From: Bolinopsis microptera
Taxonomy: Eukaryota > Ctenophora > Tentaculata > Lobata > Bolinopsidae
Assembly (NCBI RefSeq): GCF_026151205.1
Contig: NC_087073.1
Span: forward strand, 1,640,001-1,700,000
Direction of reading: 5' to 3'
Length of the DNA stretch: 60,000 nt
Part shown: piece by piece, positions 1 to 11,232 of the stretch
Layout of the letters: every line of letters begins with the position of its first letter
Numbering within the stretch: position 1 is the first letter of the stretch
Notes under the pieces: model-generated
What the model was told of the DNA's origin: nothing
Databases searched by the model: none
Seen by the model: the letters and a program-made list of their open reading frames with translations, nothing else
Position numbers and translations under genes: made by a program

Positions 1-346
1 TGTGGTCTGCCCGGGCCCCCACAAGCAGACCCCGCTTAAACAACTTCCTCAGGTGCCCCTCGTGGAACGGCTCGAACAGGTACTGCATTGCTGGGTTACT
101 GTCGAATATCTGCCCTAAAAACGTGGAACCGCCCCTGAAGGAGGTAACCAGGAGAACTAGCTTCTTATCGGGGTTAAGAGTTAAGTTAAATGCAGGGTCT
201 TTAACACTCTGAGCAGGGTTACTTGGCCAGTTTGAATTATCAGACATAGAGTTACTGATAGTGTTACTGATAGTGTTGCTGGTGTACAGAAAGAATACCA
301 AGCTGAACCAAGATAAGATGAACAACATCAGGCGTATTGCTGTCAT
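1..346 (-). CDS. Carbohydrate sulfotransferase (CHST1/3-like), N-terminal part, runs off window
   Basis: The minus strand is open from an ATG at 346 to the window edge, 115 codons. Residues about 4-24 form a hydrophobic segment behind a short basic N-terminus, the type II signal-anchor of Golgi sulfotransferases. A Ser/Asn-rich stem follows. Then comes KLVLLVTSFRGGSTFLGQIF, which matches the 5-prime-phosphosulfate binding loop of the Sulfotransfer_1 family, and after it MQYLFEPFHE, the Tyr-Leu-Phe-Glu-Pro segment typical of CHST enzymes that move sulfate from PAPS to GlcNAc, Gal or GalNAc. The usual loop has RSGSS or RTGSS; here it reads FRGGS. The substrate cannot be told from this part. The catalytic domain and 3-prime-phosphate site lie outside the window. 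Confidence 0.8.
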   Translation of the reverse strand, partial: MTAIRLMLFILSWFSLVFFLYTSNTISNTISNSMSDNSNWPSNPAQSVKDPAFNLTLNPDKKLVLLVTSFRGGSTFLGQIFDSNPAMQYLFEPFHEGHLRKLFKRGLLVGARADH

Positions 347-1000
347 TCCTTCAATTAGACTCTGTTGGAAACCTGAATATAACTTGTAATAGTTGGTATC
401 TAACTCAATTAAATACAACTCATCGTCAGTAGCAGTAGTAGTAAGTAGTAATTAGTAATAATTAGACTGCAAATCGACAGTAGCAAATGAATAGTACAAG
501 TCGAGGAACAATTCGTATTATCTGTTGTAAAACATTATAATCAGCTAATAACTGCGTCGTATAACAAACTCAGCAAATGTCTGGTGGTGGTTGGCAGGAA
601 AGCCCCATAATATTATGTCTATAATTATGTATAATATTATGTCTACAAGCACACAAAGTTAAACGCCACATGTAAAAGTTGTGTCTACGTTAGCAGCACG
701 GAGGGGGTTCTTGAAACACAATCTAGCTTTTACAACCTACTACTACAACAACACAGCTGCTGCTGTACACGTATAAACTTGCTAAGTTTGTATTTGGGGC
801 CTCATTGAAAATGCTTCTGAGTGCGGACAATGTATTCGAGTTTTTACATAGCTTACAGTAGCAGAGTTAGGAAAGAGTTGTTGCATGGCATTAGGCCCTA
901 ATATTAGGGACTAACATTAGGGACTATTAATATTATTAGGCCCTAATGTCATAATGATAAAGGAAGGACATATCGCAAACATGTCCCTCTTATGCCCCTA
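347..1000. other. Upstream region of the sulfotransferase gene
   Basis: AT-rich noncoding DNA with no convincing ORF. It holds short imperfect repeats: an AT-rich ATAATATTATGTCTA motif near 610-650 and repeated TTAGGGACTA / TTAGGCCCTAAT blocks at about 890-955. It should contain the promoter and 5-prime UTR of the minus-strand sulfotransferase, but no core promoter element is clear. Confidence 0.4.
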
Positions 1001-1002
1001 AT

Positions 1003-2291
1003 AGTGGTTGTTTCAGTGCCTTATATCGCTGCTCCCCCCCTAAAAGTGGTTGTTTCAGTACCTTATATCGCTGCTCCCCCCCCCCCCCCTAAAAGTGGTT
1101 ATTTCAGTACCTTATATCGCTGCTCCCCCCCCCCCCCTAAAAGTGGTTGTTTCAGTACCTTATATCTCCCCCCCCCCCTAAAAGTGGTTATTTCAGTACC
1201 TTATATCGCTGCTCCCCCCCTAAAAGTGGTTGTTTCAGTACCTTATATCGCTGCTCCCCCCCCCCTAAAAGTGGTTGTTTCAGTACCTTATATCGCTGCC
1301 CCCCCCCCCTAAAAGTGGTTGTTTCAGTACCTTATATCGCTGCTCCCCCCCCCCCCTAAAAGTGGTTGTTTCAGTACCTTATATCGCTGCCCCCCCCCCC
1401 CTAAAAGTGGTTGTTTCAGTGCCTTATAGCGCTGCTCCCCCCCTAAAAGTGGTTGTTTCAGTACCTTATATCGCTGCCCCCCCCCTAAAAGTGGTTGTTT
1501 CAGTACCTTATATCGCTGCCCCCCCCCCCTAAAAGTGATTGTTTCAGTACCTTATATCGCTCCCCCTCCCCCCTAAAAGTGGTTGTTTCAGTACCTTATA
1601 TCCCCCCCTAAAAGTGGTTGTTTCAGTACCTTATATCGCTGCTCCCCCCCCCCCTAAAAGTGGTTGTTTCAGTACCTTATATCGCTGCCCCCCCCCTAAA
1701 AGTGGTTGTTTCAGTACCTTATATTGCTGCCCCCTCCACCCCTCTAAAAGTGGTTGTTTCAGTACCTTATATCGCTGCCCCCCCCCCCCCTAAAAGTGGT
1801 TGTTTCAGTACCTTATAGCGCTGCTCCCCCCCCCCCTAAAAGTAGTTGTTTCAGTACCTTATATCGCTGCTCCCCCCCCCCCCCCCCCTAAAAGTGGTTG
1901 TTTCAGTACCTTATAGCGCTGCTCCCCCCCCCCCCCCTAAAAGTGGTTGTTTCAGTACCTTATATCGCTGCTCCCCCCCCCTAAAAGTAGTTGTTTCAGT
2001 ACCTTATATCGCTGCTCCCCCCCCCCCTAAAAGTGGTTGTTTCAGTACCTTATAGCGCTGCTCCCCCCCCCCTAAAAGTGGTTGTTTCAGTGCCTTATAT
2101 CGCTGCCCCCCCCCCTAATAGTGGTTGTTTCAGTACCTTATATCGCTGCTCCCCCCCCCTAAAAGTGGTTGTTTCAGTACCTTATATCGCTGCTCCCCCC
2201 CCTAAAAGTGGTTGTTTCAGTACCTTATATCGATGCTCCCCCCCCCCCCCCTAAAAGTGGTTGTTTCAGTGCCTTATATCGCTGCTTCCCC
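1003..2291 (+). repeat. C-rich minisatellite, left block (about 40-50 bp unit)
   Basis: Tandem units of the form CTAAAAGTGGTTGTTTCAG then TACCTTATATCGCTGCT, followed by a run of about 6-18 C that varies from unit to unit. Unit length varies mainly through the C run, so ORFs in all frames are artefacts. Variants such as TATAGCGCT or GTGCCTTA recur, showing local amplification of sub-families. The C runs make this a candidate i-motif (plus strand) and G-quadruplex (minus strand) former. Each unit ends its first half in a GTTTCAG resembling a splice acceptor. Confidence 0.95.
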
Positions 2292-2292
2292 C

Positions 2293-2579
2293 AGTGGCGT
2301 AACAAAAGGCCCTGCTGACCCCGCTGTGCAGGGGGGCGCCGCCTTAGGGGGGCGCCAAATCGTCGTTTGAATGTGGGACAATTTCGAAAACTTAACTAAA
2401 GTACTAGCAAAACTGCGCGTTTTGCTCTAGATACACACTTTTTTAGAGATTTTACCGGCGTATTCTTTAAAATCACCTAATTTGTTCAATTTTAGGGAGG
2501 GGCACCAAAAGGGGAGGGGGCGCCAACAGGGGGGCGCTTTTTTCGGCAGGGGGGCGCCAACAGGCAACGTTACGCCACT
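2293..2579. mobile_element. MITE, hAT-like, inserted in the minisatellite (copy 1)
   Basis: A 287-bp segment starts AGTGGCGTAAC and ends GTTACGCCACT, a perfect 11-bp terminal inverted repeat. It is flanked on both sides by GCTTCCCCC (2284-2292 and 2580-2588), compatible with an 8-9 bp target duplication, although the host repeat itself is C-rich so the duplication is not independent proof. The interior has several GGGGGGCGCC blocks and no ORF, so it is non-autonomous. A second, inverted and partly eroded copy lies at 52342-52602. Confidence 0.85.
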
Positions 2580-2588
2580 GCTTCCCCC

Positions 2589-4522
2589 CCTAAAAGTGGT
2601 TGTTTCAGTACCTTAAACCCCCCCCCCCTAAAAGTGGTTGTTTCAGTACCTTATAGCGCTGCTCCCCCCACCCCCTAAAAGTGGTTGTTTCAGTACCTTA
2701 TATCGCTGCCCCCCCCCCCTAAAAGTGGTTGTTTCAGTACCTTATATCGCTGCTCCCCCCCCCCCCCCTAAAAGTGGTTGTTTCAGTACCTTATATCGCT
2801 GCTCCCCCCACCCCCTAAAAGTGGTTGTTTCAGTACCTTATAGCGCTGCTCCCCCCACCCCCTAAAAGTGGTTGTTTCAGTACCTTATATCGCTGCTCCC
2901 CCCCTTTCAGTACCTTAAATCCCCCCACTAAAAGTGGTTGTTTCAGTGCCTTATATCGCTGCTCCCCCCCCCTAAAAGTGGTTGTTTCAGTACCTTATAT
3001 CGCTGCTCCCCCCACCCCCTAAAAGTGGTTGTTTCAGTACCTTATAGCGCTGCTCCCCCCCCCCTAAAAGTGGTTGTTTCAGTACCTTAAACCCCCCCCC
3101 CTAAAAGTGGTTGTTTCAGTACCTTATATCGCTGCTCCCCCCCCCCCCCCACTAAAAGTGGTTGTTTCAGTACCTTATATCGCTGCCCCCCCCCCCCTAA
3201 AAGTGGTTGTTTCAGTACCTTATATCGCTGCTCCCCCCACCCCCTAAAAGTGGTTGTTTCAGTACCTTATAGCGCTGCTCCCCCCACCCCCTAAAAGTGG
3301 TTGTTTCAGTACCTTATATCGCTGCTCCCCCCCTTTCAGTACCTTAAATCCCCCCACTAAAAGTGTTTGTTTCAGTGCCTTATATCGCTGCTCCCCCCCC
3401 CCTAAAAGTGGTTGTTTCAGTACCTTATATCGCTGCTCCCCCCTAAAAGTGGTTGTTTCAGTACCTTATATCGCTGCTCCCCCCCCCCCTAAAAGTGGTT
3501 GTTTCAGTACCTTATATCGCTGCTCCCCCCCCCCCCCTAAAAGTGGTTGTTTCAGTACCTTATATCGCTGCTCCCCCCCCCCCCTAAAAGTGGTTGTTTC
3601 AGTACCTTATATCGCTGCTTCCCCCCCCCCCCCCCTAAAAGTGGTTGTTTCAGTACCTTATATCGCTGCTTCCCCCCCCCCCCCCCTAAAAGTGGTTGTT
3701 TCAGTACCTTATATCACTGCTCCCCCCCCTAAAAGTGGTTGTTTCAGTACCTTATATCGCTGCTTCCCCCCCCCCCCCCCACTAAAAGTGGTTGTTTCAG
3801 TGCCTTATATCGCTGCTCCCCCCCCCTAAAAGTGGTTGTTTCAGTACCTTATATCGCTGCTCCCCCCTAAAAGTGGTTGTTTCAGTACCTTATATCGCTG
3901 CTCCCCCCCCCCCTAAAAGTGGTTGTTTCAGTACCTTATATCGCTGCTCCCCCCACCCCTAAAAGTGGTTGTTTCAGTACCTTATATCGATGCTCCCCCC
4001 CCCCCCCCTAAAAGTGGTTGTTTCAGTACCTTATATCGCTGCTCCCCCCCCTAAAAGTGGTTGTTTCAGTACCTTATGTCGCTGCCCCCCCCCCCCTTAA
4101 AAGTGGTTGTTTCAGTACTTTATATCGCTACTCCCCCCCCCCCCCCTAAAAGTGGTTGTTTCAGTGCCTTATATCGCTGCTCCCCCCCCCCTAAAAGTGG
4201 TTGTTTCAGTACTTTATATCGCTACTCCCCCCCCCCCCCCTAAAAGTGGTTGTTTCAGTACCTTATATCGCTGCTCCCCCCCCCCCCCCCCCCCTAAAAG
4301 TGGTTGTTTCAGTACCTTATATCGCTGCTTCCCCCCCCCCCCCCCCCTAAAAGTGGTTGTTTCAGTGCCTTATATCGCTGCTCCCCCCCCCTAAAAGTGG
4401 TTGTTTCAGTACCTTATATCGCTGCTCCCCCCCCCTAAAAGTGGTTGTTTCAGTACCTTATATCGCTGCTCCCCCCCCCCCTAAAAGTGGTTGTTTCAGT
4501 ACCTTATATCGCTGCTCCCCCC
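2589..4522 (+). repeat. C-rich minisatellite, right block
   Basis: The same unit as the left block continues after the MITE. A higher-order segment containing CCCCCTTTCAGTACCTTAAATCCCC occurs twice (about 2898 and 3329), marking a duplication of roughly 430 bp within the array. The last unit runs directly into the first recognisable MMS22L exon region at 4523, with its GTTTCAG at about 4491-4500. Confidence 0.95.
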
Positions 4523-4558
4523 GGTGGAAAGCTTGACAGACAGGTCCTCCTACTCGAG

Positions 4559-7500
4559 ATGTCAGACATTTCAGCACCACGTGTGGTTGCTACTCTCTAC
4601 TACACGTGCACTGGTCGCAGCCAGGTAACACTCTTTATATCTGCTTTTCAATTGGGTTCAGTTGTCGGTCACTTGTTACAGCCGACCTACTCCTGCACGG
4701 AAATTCTAAACATTTTGTTGCATTAATGTAGTCTTAAACGAGTTTCTTGTCTTAATGTTGTTTAAAATGAATTTGTTGTCTTAATGTTGTCTTAAATGAG
4801 TTTGTTGTCTTAATGTTGTCTTAATGTTGTCTTAATATTTTGTCATATTTTGTTGTCTTATCGGTGTTTGTTGTCTTAATGTTGTCTTATTATTGCATCG
4901 GTGTTCGTTCAAGTGGCCACACACTAATAAAAGACTGGTCAGGTACCTGCCCACCTCCCTGGATACATACTGGAACATTCTAGACGAGAGTCTGGGTAGT
5001 TTACTGTCCCAGTCCTTCTCTAGGGTCACACAGACTAAGGACTCTGCTCTTACTTTAGTTTCAGAGAAAAGGTCCATCTTTAGCCCTCCTCAAACATTTG
5101 GTAAGTAAAAACTGAATGTTTTATAAGAATCGAGAAAAACATAGGCTTTCAATATGTTTGCACTGCTGTTCCGTTATTTTTAGCACGTTCTGACTAAACT
5201 TAACTCACATATTATCACGGTTGTCATGGTTACTGATTATTTATTAAATTAAATAAATCTTCAGCAAGTTGTGAGTGTGTTGAAGTGTGCTGGAAGTTCG
5301 TTATCAGTAAGATATCTGAGGTGTCAACTGATCACGTTGCCAGCAATCTGAGGTTCTGGGACTTATTCAACAAACATTTCAACTCTTTAGGTAAAATAAT
5401 GCTCGAAAAACATTAAGTTAAATATAATTATTAATTTTAAACATACTTTACAATTGTCTACATAATATAATGTTCAACGATCATTTCAACTTTTTAGGTA
5501 AAATAATGTTCAATATTAATTTCAACTAGATTACTAATAAAATGTAATAAAATGTAACAAAATTACGTTTTTATAATATTTCAACTCTCAAGACCTAATT
5601 AAAACGTGATAAAGGAAACCAAAAGTAGTAACTTAGTAATACTATTAAGAAAAGCAATTCCCAAATTGCTTTTCTTAGATAAAGAACTTGACCCTCGTTA
5701 AGTTGTTATCGTATAAGGACACGTTTATTTGAGTTTGGGGATATTGGTTAGTAAAAAACAGCGTTCTCGGCTTAATTTTAGTATCCAGTAACCTAGCATG
5801 TTCAGAAGTTCTGAAAATTAGCCACGTGACCCATACTCCCATTATGTGCATCGTTCAAAAAGACTTATCGAAAGAAGAAAGCTAAGACTGGATGGATTAT
5901 ATTTTTCTGTTCTACTTAAAGTAATGAATGAAAAGTATTTTAATACTACTATTTAACAAATAATTTGAGATTATGGACATGTCAGTCAGAAAATTTCTTT
6001 ATTGAAGTTTTACCTAAAACGATTCATTACTTAGTCGAACAGATGAAGAAAATCCATCGAAAGTTTCCCTAAATAATTCCCGCATGTAAGATCCTGTTAT
6101 ATAACTTCAGGATATTATAAGTGTCATCAGTTGCAGTCATGTGACCAATAAACAATAAACATGTATTTTATCAAAACTAACTATTTCAGTGTGCTCGTCA
6201 GATAACACATCAGGTCTGATGTGGATCCTGGAGCAGATAATCACCATGGTAACGAGCACGTGCCCCAACTTGCCTAGCAACTGGAGTATTGTACAGGAGC
6301 TGACTAAACTAAGCTGTGTTAACCCAGCACATCTAAAACAAACTCTTATCTCACTAACTAAAATAGGGGAACTGTGGCCGAGCAACATTGTTATTGTTAT
6401 GACATTACAACAACACTTTGCCAGGTAACACCTGTTGTTTAATTGGTTGTGAGATTTTATAATAATAATCAATTAAACGATTTGTTGATATTTAAGATGG
6501 AACAGCAAACGCATGACACAATAATAGTGTTATGAGTGCTGCAAGGTATTGTAGGACAATATAGTGTATACAATATCCTTCATAATAGTAGAGCACTTTT
6601 AATACCAACTGTTACAGGAGTTTGAACAGTAGATCCTCTAATACCAACTGTTACAGGAGTTTGAACAGTAGATCCTCTAATACCAACTGTTACAGGAGTT
6701 TGAACAGTAGATCCTCTAATACCAACTGTTGCAGGAGTTTGAACAGTAGATCCTCTAATACCAACTGTTGCAGGAGTTTGAACAGTAGATCCTCTAATAA
6801 CAACTGTTGCAGGAGTTTGAACAGTAGATCCTCTAATACCAACTGTTGCAGGAGTTTGAACAGTAGATCCTCTAATAACAACTGTTGCAGGAGTTTGAAC
6901 AGTAGATCCTCTAATAACAACTGTTGCAGGAGTTTGAACAGTAGATCCTCTAGTCTGGTGCTATTACTTTTAATACCAACTGTTGCAGGAGTTTGAACAG
7001 TAGATCCTCTAGTCTGGTGCCATTACTTTTAATACCAACTGTTGCAGGAGTTTGAACAGTAGATCCTCTAGTCTGGTGCCATTACTTTTAATACCAACTG
7101 TTACAGGAGTTTGAACAGTAGATCCTCTAGTCTGGTACCATTACTTTTAATACCAACTGTTGCAGGAGTTTGAACAGTAGATCCTCTAGTCTGGTGCTAT
7201 TACTTTTAATACCAACTGTTGCAGGAGTTTGAACAGTAGATCCTCTAGTCTGGTGCTATTACTTTTAATACCAACTGTTGCAGGAGTTTGAACAGTAGAT
7301 CCTCTAGTCTGGTACCATTACTTTTAATACCAACTGTTGCAGGAGTTTGAACAGTAGATCCTCTAGTCTGGTACCATTACTTTTAATACCAACTGTTGCA
7401 GGAGTTTGAACAGTAGATCCTCTAGTCTGGTGCCATTACTTTTAATACCAACTGTTGCAGGAGTTTGAACAGTAGATCCTCTAGTCTGGTGCCATTACTT

Positions 7501-10500
7501 TTAATACCAACTGTTGCAGGAGTTTGAACAGTAGATCCTCTAGTCTGGTGCCATTACTTTTAATACCAACTGTTGCAGGAGTTTGAACAGTAGATCCTCT
7601 AGTCTGGTGCTATTACTTTTAATACCAACTGTTGCAGGAGTTTGAACAGTAGATCCTCTAGTCTGGTGCCATTACTTTTAATACCAACTGTTGCAGGAGT
7701 TTGAACAGTAGATCCTCTAGTCTGGTGCTATTACTTTTAATACCAACTGTTGCAGGAGTTTGAACAGTAGATCCTCTAGTCTGGTGCCATTACTTTTAAT
7801 ACCAACTGTTGCAGGAGTTTGAACAGTAGATCCTCTAGTCTGGTGCCATTACTTTTAATACCAACTGTTGCAGGAGTTTGAACAGTAGATCCTCTAGTCT
7901 GGTGCTATTACTTTTAATACCAACTGTTGCAGGAGTTTGAACAGTAGATCCTCTAGTCTGGTGCTATTACTTTTAATACCAACTGTTGCAGGAGTTTGAA
8001 CAGTAGATCCTCTAGTCTGGTGCCATTACTTTTAATACCAACTGTTGCAGGAGTTTGAACAGTAGATCCTCTAGTCTGGTACCATTACTTTTAATACCAA
8101 CTGTTGCAGGAGTTTGAACAGTAGATCCTCTAGTCTGGTACCATTACTTTTAATACCAACTGTTGCAGGAGTTTGAACAGTAGATCCTCTAGTCTGGTAC
8201 CATTACTTTTAATACCAACTGTTGCAGGAGTTTGAACAGTAGATCCTCTAGTCTGGTGCTATTACTTTTAATACCAACTGTTGCAGGAGTTTGAACAGTA
8301 GATCCTCTAGTCTGGTGCCATTACTTTTAATACCAACTGTTGCAGGAGTTTGAACAGTAGATCCTCTAGTCTGGTACCATTACTTTTAATACCAACTGTT
8401 GCAGGAGTTTGAACAGTAGATCCTCTAGTCTGGTACCAGTCCTGTCCCCCCACCAATACTCCAGAACCTCAGAGAGTATTGTAAAACTAGACACCCTCAC
8501 AGAGGACACCATGTTCCAACATTTCCTCAGATTCTACTCCAGGGGGCTGGACAAGATCCCCGAGGTTAAGAGAGTTACTCTCATCAGACGACTGTTCCAG
8601 TCAGAGAAATGGGACCACAAGTCTCTAGCGACCATGTCGGCGGAGAGTCTGCAGAACCTGGGACTACTGGTGGGGTGCTGCTTGTTACTGATAAAACCGG
8701 ACAGTTTAACCGCACAAGTTAACAAGATGTTCGGGTCCCTCAGTGGGGATATCATCTCCAACTCATCCTCACCTAATGTGGTAGTTTCTCTCCAGATAGG
8801 AATGACATTGTCAGCTGTTGAGGTGGGGTTAGATAGTCAGCTGCTGCTAGAACAGCTCACCATCATGTTGAACAGGATATCAGAGGATTATGTAAGAGAA
8901 AGTGACTCGAGAAAGTGCCAGATATTTGGGGTTTTCTCTAAGATGCTGAATGATTTGGAGTGTTTGGCCGGATCCTGTAAGTTTGATTCGGTCATGTTTC
9001 TGGGAACCTGGGTCGAGATGTTTCTCACAGAGGGTGATCCCCAAAGATCTGGTAAGGTTTTGAAGTTTTGTCAGTTTGTTATTGACAAAGCAAATGTGAA
9101 CGATACTTCTGTGGCGATGGTTAGCAAGTTTGTCGTTAAGCCGATTCAAAAATTTATAAAATCGAGAAATCAAGACCTTCAACAATGTTTTAACATTGCT
9201 GCCGATGTCTTGGCTAAGTTATTTTTAATACTTCATCAGAATGATAACGAAAAACAGAAAAATATCCGTTTAGAAATATTTTCTATCGCCACTCCTCCAA
9301 ACTGTCCGTATTCTCTAGCTTCAGAGTTTCTGTACAGAACTCTACAGCAATCAAACATTACCTCTCACAGTGATATTACCTCTCGTCTCATACTGGACCA
9401 TCAGAACGTAATGGCTAATGTTGTGTTCACTGTAATGTGCACTAATCATGTGAGACCTCAGGAATTTAGTAATGACACTGATAAGCTTGAGAAATTCTCT
9501 GTTTTATTGCAATGTTTATTCGACTGTCCACATTTAGCTGGGATAAAACCAGAGCTGCAAAACTTGAGTCCACAAAAAGAAGGGCTGGTTCTAGATTTTG
9601 TGTCCTTGTTGACGGATTTTCACCAAAACATGCCCTTCTCGGACGGACAGCTGTTTAAAAGCTTTGTTTGGAAGATGTTTGAGAGCGTCCCAGAGACACT
9701 TACTACTACATTAGTAGGACACACTGTGGATGATGGCCGGTGTAAGAGATTGTATCAGCTGGTTGCTCACATGTTCCTGAAAATACCCAACTTGTTATAC
9801 AACCCAAGTAGACCCAACTCACCTATCCTCGTCCTCTTCCAAACATTCGTCCTGAAACGAGAGCAGCAAAACAAACTGCAAATGTTCCTAGTTTTACCCA
9901 ACATCTTCTGGGGCCTCTCCAGGATATCATACAGATCGAACAACCTCTTTCTCAAACATATAATGAAGGTGTTTGATGAAGTATACGCTCAAGCTGCAAA
10001 GAAAGACTGGAGTGCAGGGAAGCAGGACCCGTTTCTCGTATCACTGTTCACTTCCTCGTTTGCGGAGGAGGTTGAGGACTCTGTTCGCTCCTTCAGGCAG
10101 GTCCTGATGGACCATATCAGAGAGCCTGCCTACTGTAAACTCCCTAATACTCAGGAGGATATAGCAGGTCTACTGTACTTCATTAGCAAGCTGGAACAAT
10201 CCACTAAAGATAGAGCGCTTCTCCTGAGTGATTTTACTAAACTTTATCCTTTTCTGTTACAGGTGAGCGCTTATTTTGCTTCTACATGTTACTCGTTAGG
10301 CAAATAACTTAATTTCCTGATTTCTGAATGATTATAATCTGTACGTGCTAGCTTGATTTGACGATTAATAGCAGACTTTGAGCGTTACTCGTTCCAGACT
10401 TGGTAAATAATAAACTGTTTAACAGGTACTGTACTGTTCGTTGAGGGACAAATCCCGACAACACATCAAACATCTTGTTTCTGACATCTTCAGACACTTC

Positions 10501-10737
10501 TTCAAACAAACAAACTGGTCAGAAGATGATCTGACATCTGTTACTGCCAACTTTATATCCCAGAACGCTAATGTTGAGGGGGGTCCAGTGTCATTGGTAG
10601 AGACATTTAAATGTTTGATGGAATTTGGGGCGTTAGAAATTGTTACTAATTCTTTAGAATCGCTTGAATCTGCATTGCATGGAAGAGCATATGATGAATT
10701 TATTTTACTGAAAGAAGAAGTATTGAGATGTCAGTAA
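4559..10737 (+). CDS. MMS22L: MMS22L-like replication-fork repair protein, N-terminus not found
   Basis: Predicted join: 4559-4624 (weak), 4914-5100, 5265-5390, 6190-6424, 8465-10262 (or starting at 8405), 10426-10737; all phases agree and give about 907-927 residues. MMS22L pairs with TONSL in the nucleus and promotes RAD51 loading at stalled forks. Matching landmarks are the NW-(I/F)-V-(Q/E)-EL block followed by WPSNIVIV in exon 4, the KRVTLIRRLF-type helix and SLQNLGLLVGC in exon 5, and a helical C-terminus beginning VLYCSLRDKSRQ. The protein is helical-repeat throughout with no catalytic motif. Human MMS22L is about 1243 residues; roughly 280-300 N-terminal residues are missing and would have to lie within or beyond the C-rich minisatellite. 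The ATG at 4559 may therefore be internal. Exon 1 is the least sure. The two possible acceptors of exon 5 are both in phase. Confidence 0.75.
4726..4890 (+). repeat. Imperfect TTGTCTTAATG repeats in MMS22L intron
   Basis: About ten degenerate copies of a TTGTTGTCTTAATG / GTCTTAAATGAGTT motif between the first two predicted MMS22L exons. The T-rich stretch may also serve as polypyrimidine tract for the acceptor used at 4914. Confidence 0.75.
5391..6189. other. MMS22L intron, no other feature
   Basis: AT-rich intron between the exons ending at 5390 and starting at 6190. It holds a partial duplication of the preceding donor region: a second copy of TTTCAACTTTTTAGGTAAAATAATG near 5485-5510 repeats the exon end plus GTAAAATAATG donor at 5380-5400. 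No ORF or RNA gene seen. Confidence 0.5.
6609..8430 (+). repeat. Intronic minisatellite of 39-bp then 59-bp units carrying a splice acceptor each
   Basis: The first nine or so units are 39 bp (GGAGTTTGAACAGTAGATCC then TCTAATACCAACTGTTRCA). From about 6950 the unit is 59 bp, the extra 20 bp being GTCTGGTNCCATTACTTTTA; spacing of the GTTGCAG motif at 7165 and 7224 confirms 59 bp. About 25 long units follow. Every unit has CCAACTGTTGCAG followed by GAGTTTGAACAG. The final unit merges with the large MMS22L exon: read in the incoming phase 2 the frame is open from 8405 onward. The 39-bp units are also open as a 13-residue repeat, an accident of unit length. Confidence 0.95.
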
Positions 10738-11230
10738 TTATTCTTCCTACCTATTTTTAACCATTTATACAAATTAAATTATTAACTTGTGTAGTGTTTA
10801 TGGTAGACACCAATTTCAATCCACTATTATCGTTCTCATGTAATAATATTTCACTTTTATATATTACATTAAAAACGGTGTGTAATCAGTTCCAACAAAC
10901 ATTCGACGCTACAGGCATGATTTAAGGAGGTCCCCGAAATCAAATTAGCTGTTTCGATCTGAGCGCTAACTCCAAAGGACTTAGAGGTATACATTTGTAC
11001 GCAGCACGCAGGCAACAACGCGCGCATGTATCGCATGGCGTGATATTAAGGTTTGTTTGTGGTATGGGACAGTACTGAGGAGTTTATCATCTGAGTGATT
11101 CACGTACGTACGTAGGACAGACATGTTCTGTAGTTATCTGTTATAGTTCTACTCCGTTAGCAAAAGAGCCTTCAGAAGATGTTTCCGTAATTATTCTTCT
11201 CAGAAGACTACACTTTTGTCTGTAACTGTC
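10738..11230. other. MMS22L 3-prime flank
   Basis: AT-rich sequence after the MMS22L stop. It probably contains the 3-prime UTR. There is no clear AATAAA; ATTAAA-like hexamers occur near 10776 and 10868. A palindromic CACGTACGTACGTAGG stretch lies near 11101. No gene seen. Confidence 0.4.
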
Positions 11231-11232
11231 GT

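Noticed and set aside
1003-4522. CRISPR array (regular repeats with variable spacers)
   Set aside because: The variable part is only C-run length, the units are contiguous, no cas genes, and the host is clearly eukaryotic.
6622-6996. 13-residue repeat protein in the 39-bp units
   Set aside because: Open only because 39 is divisible by three; it lies in an MMS22L intron and the frame ends when units become 59 bp.
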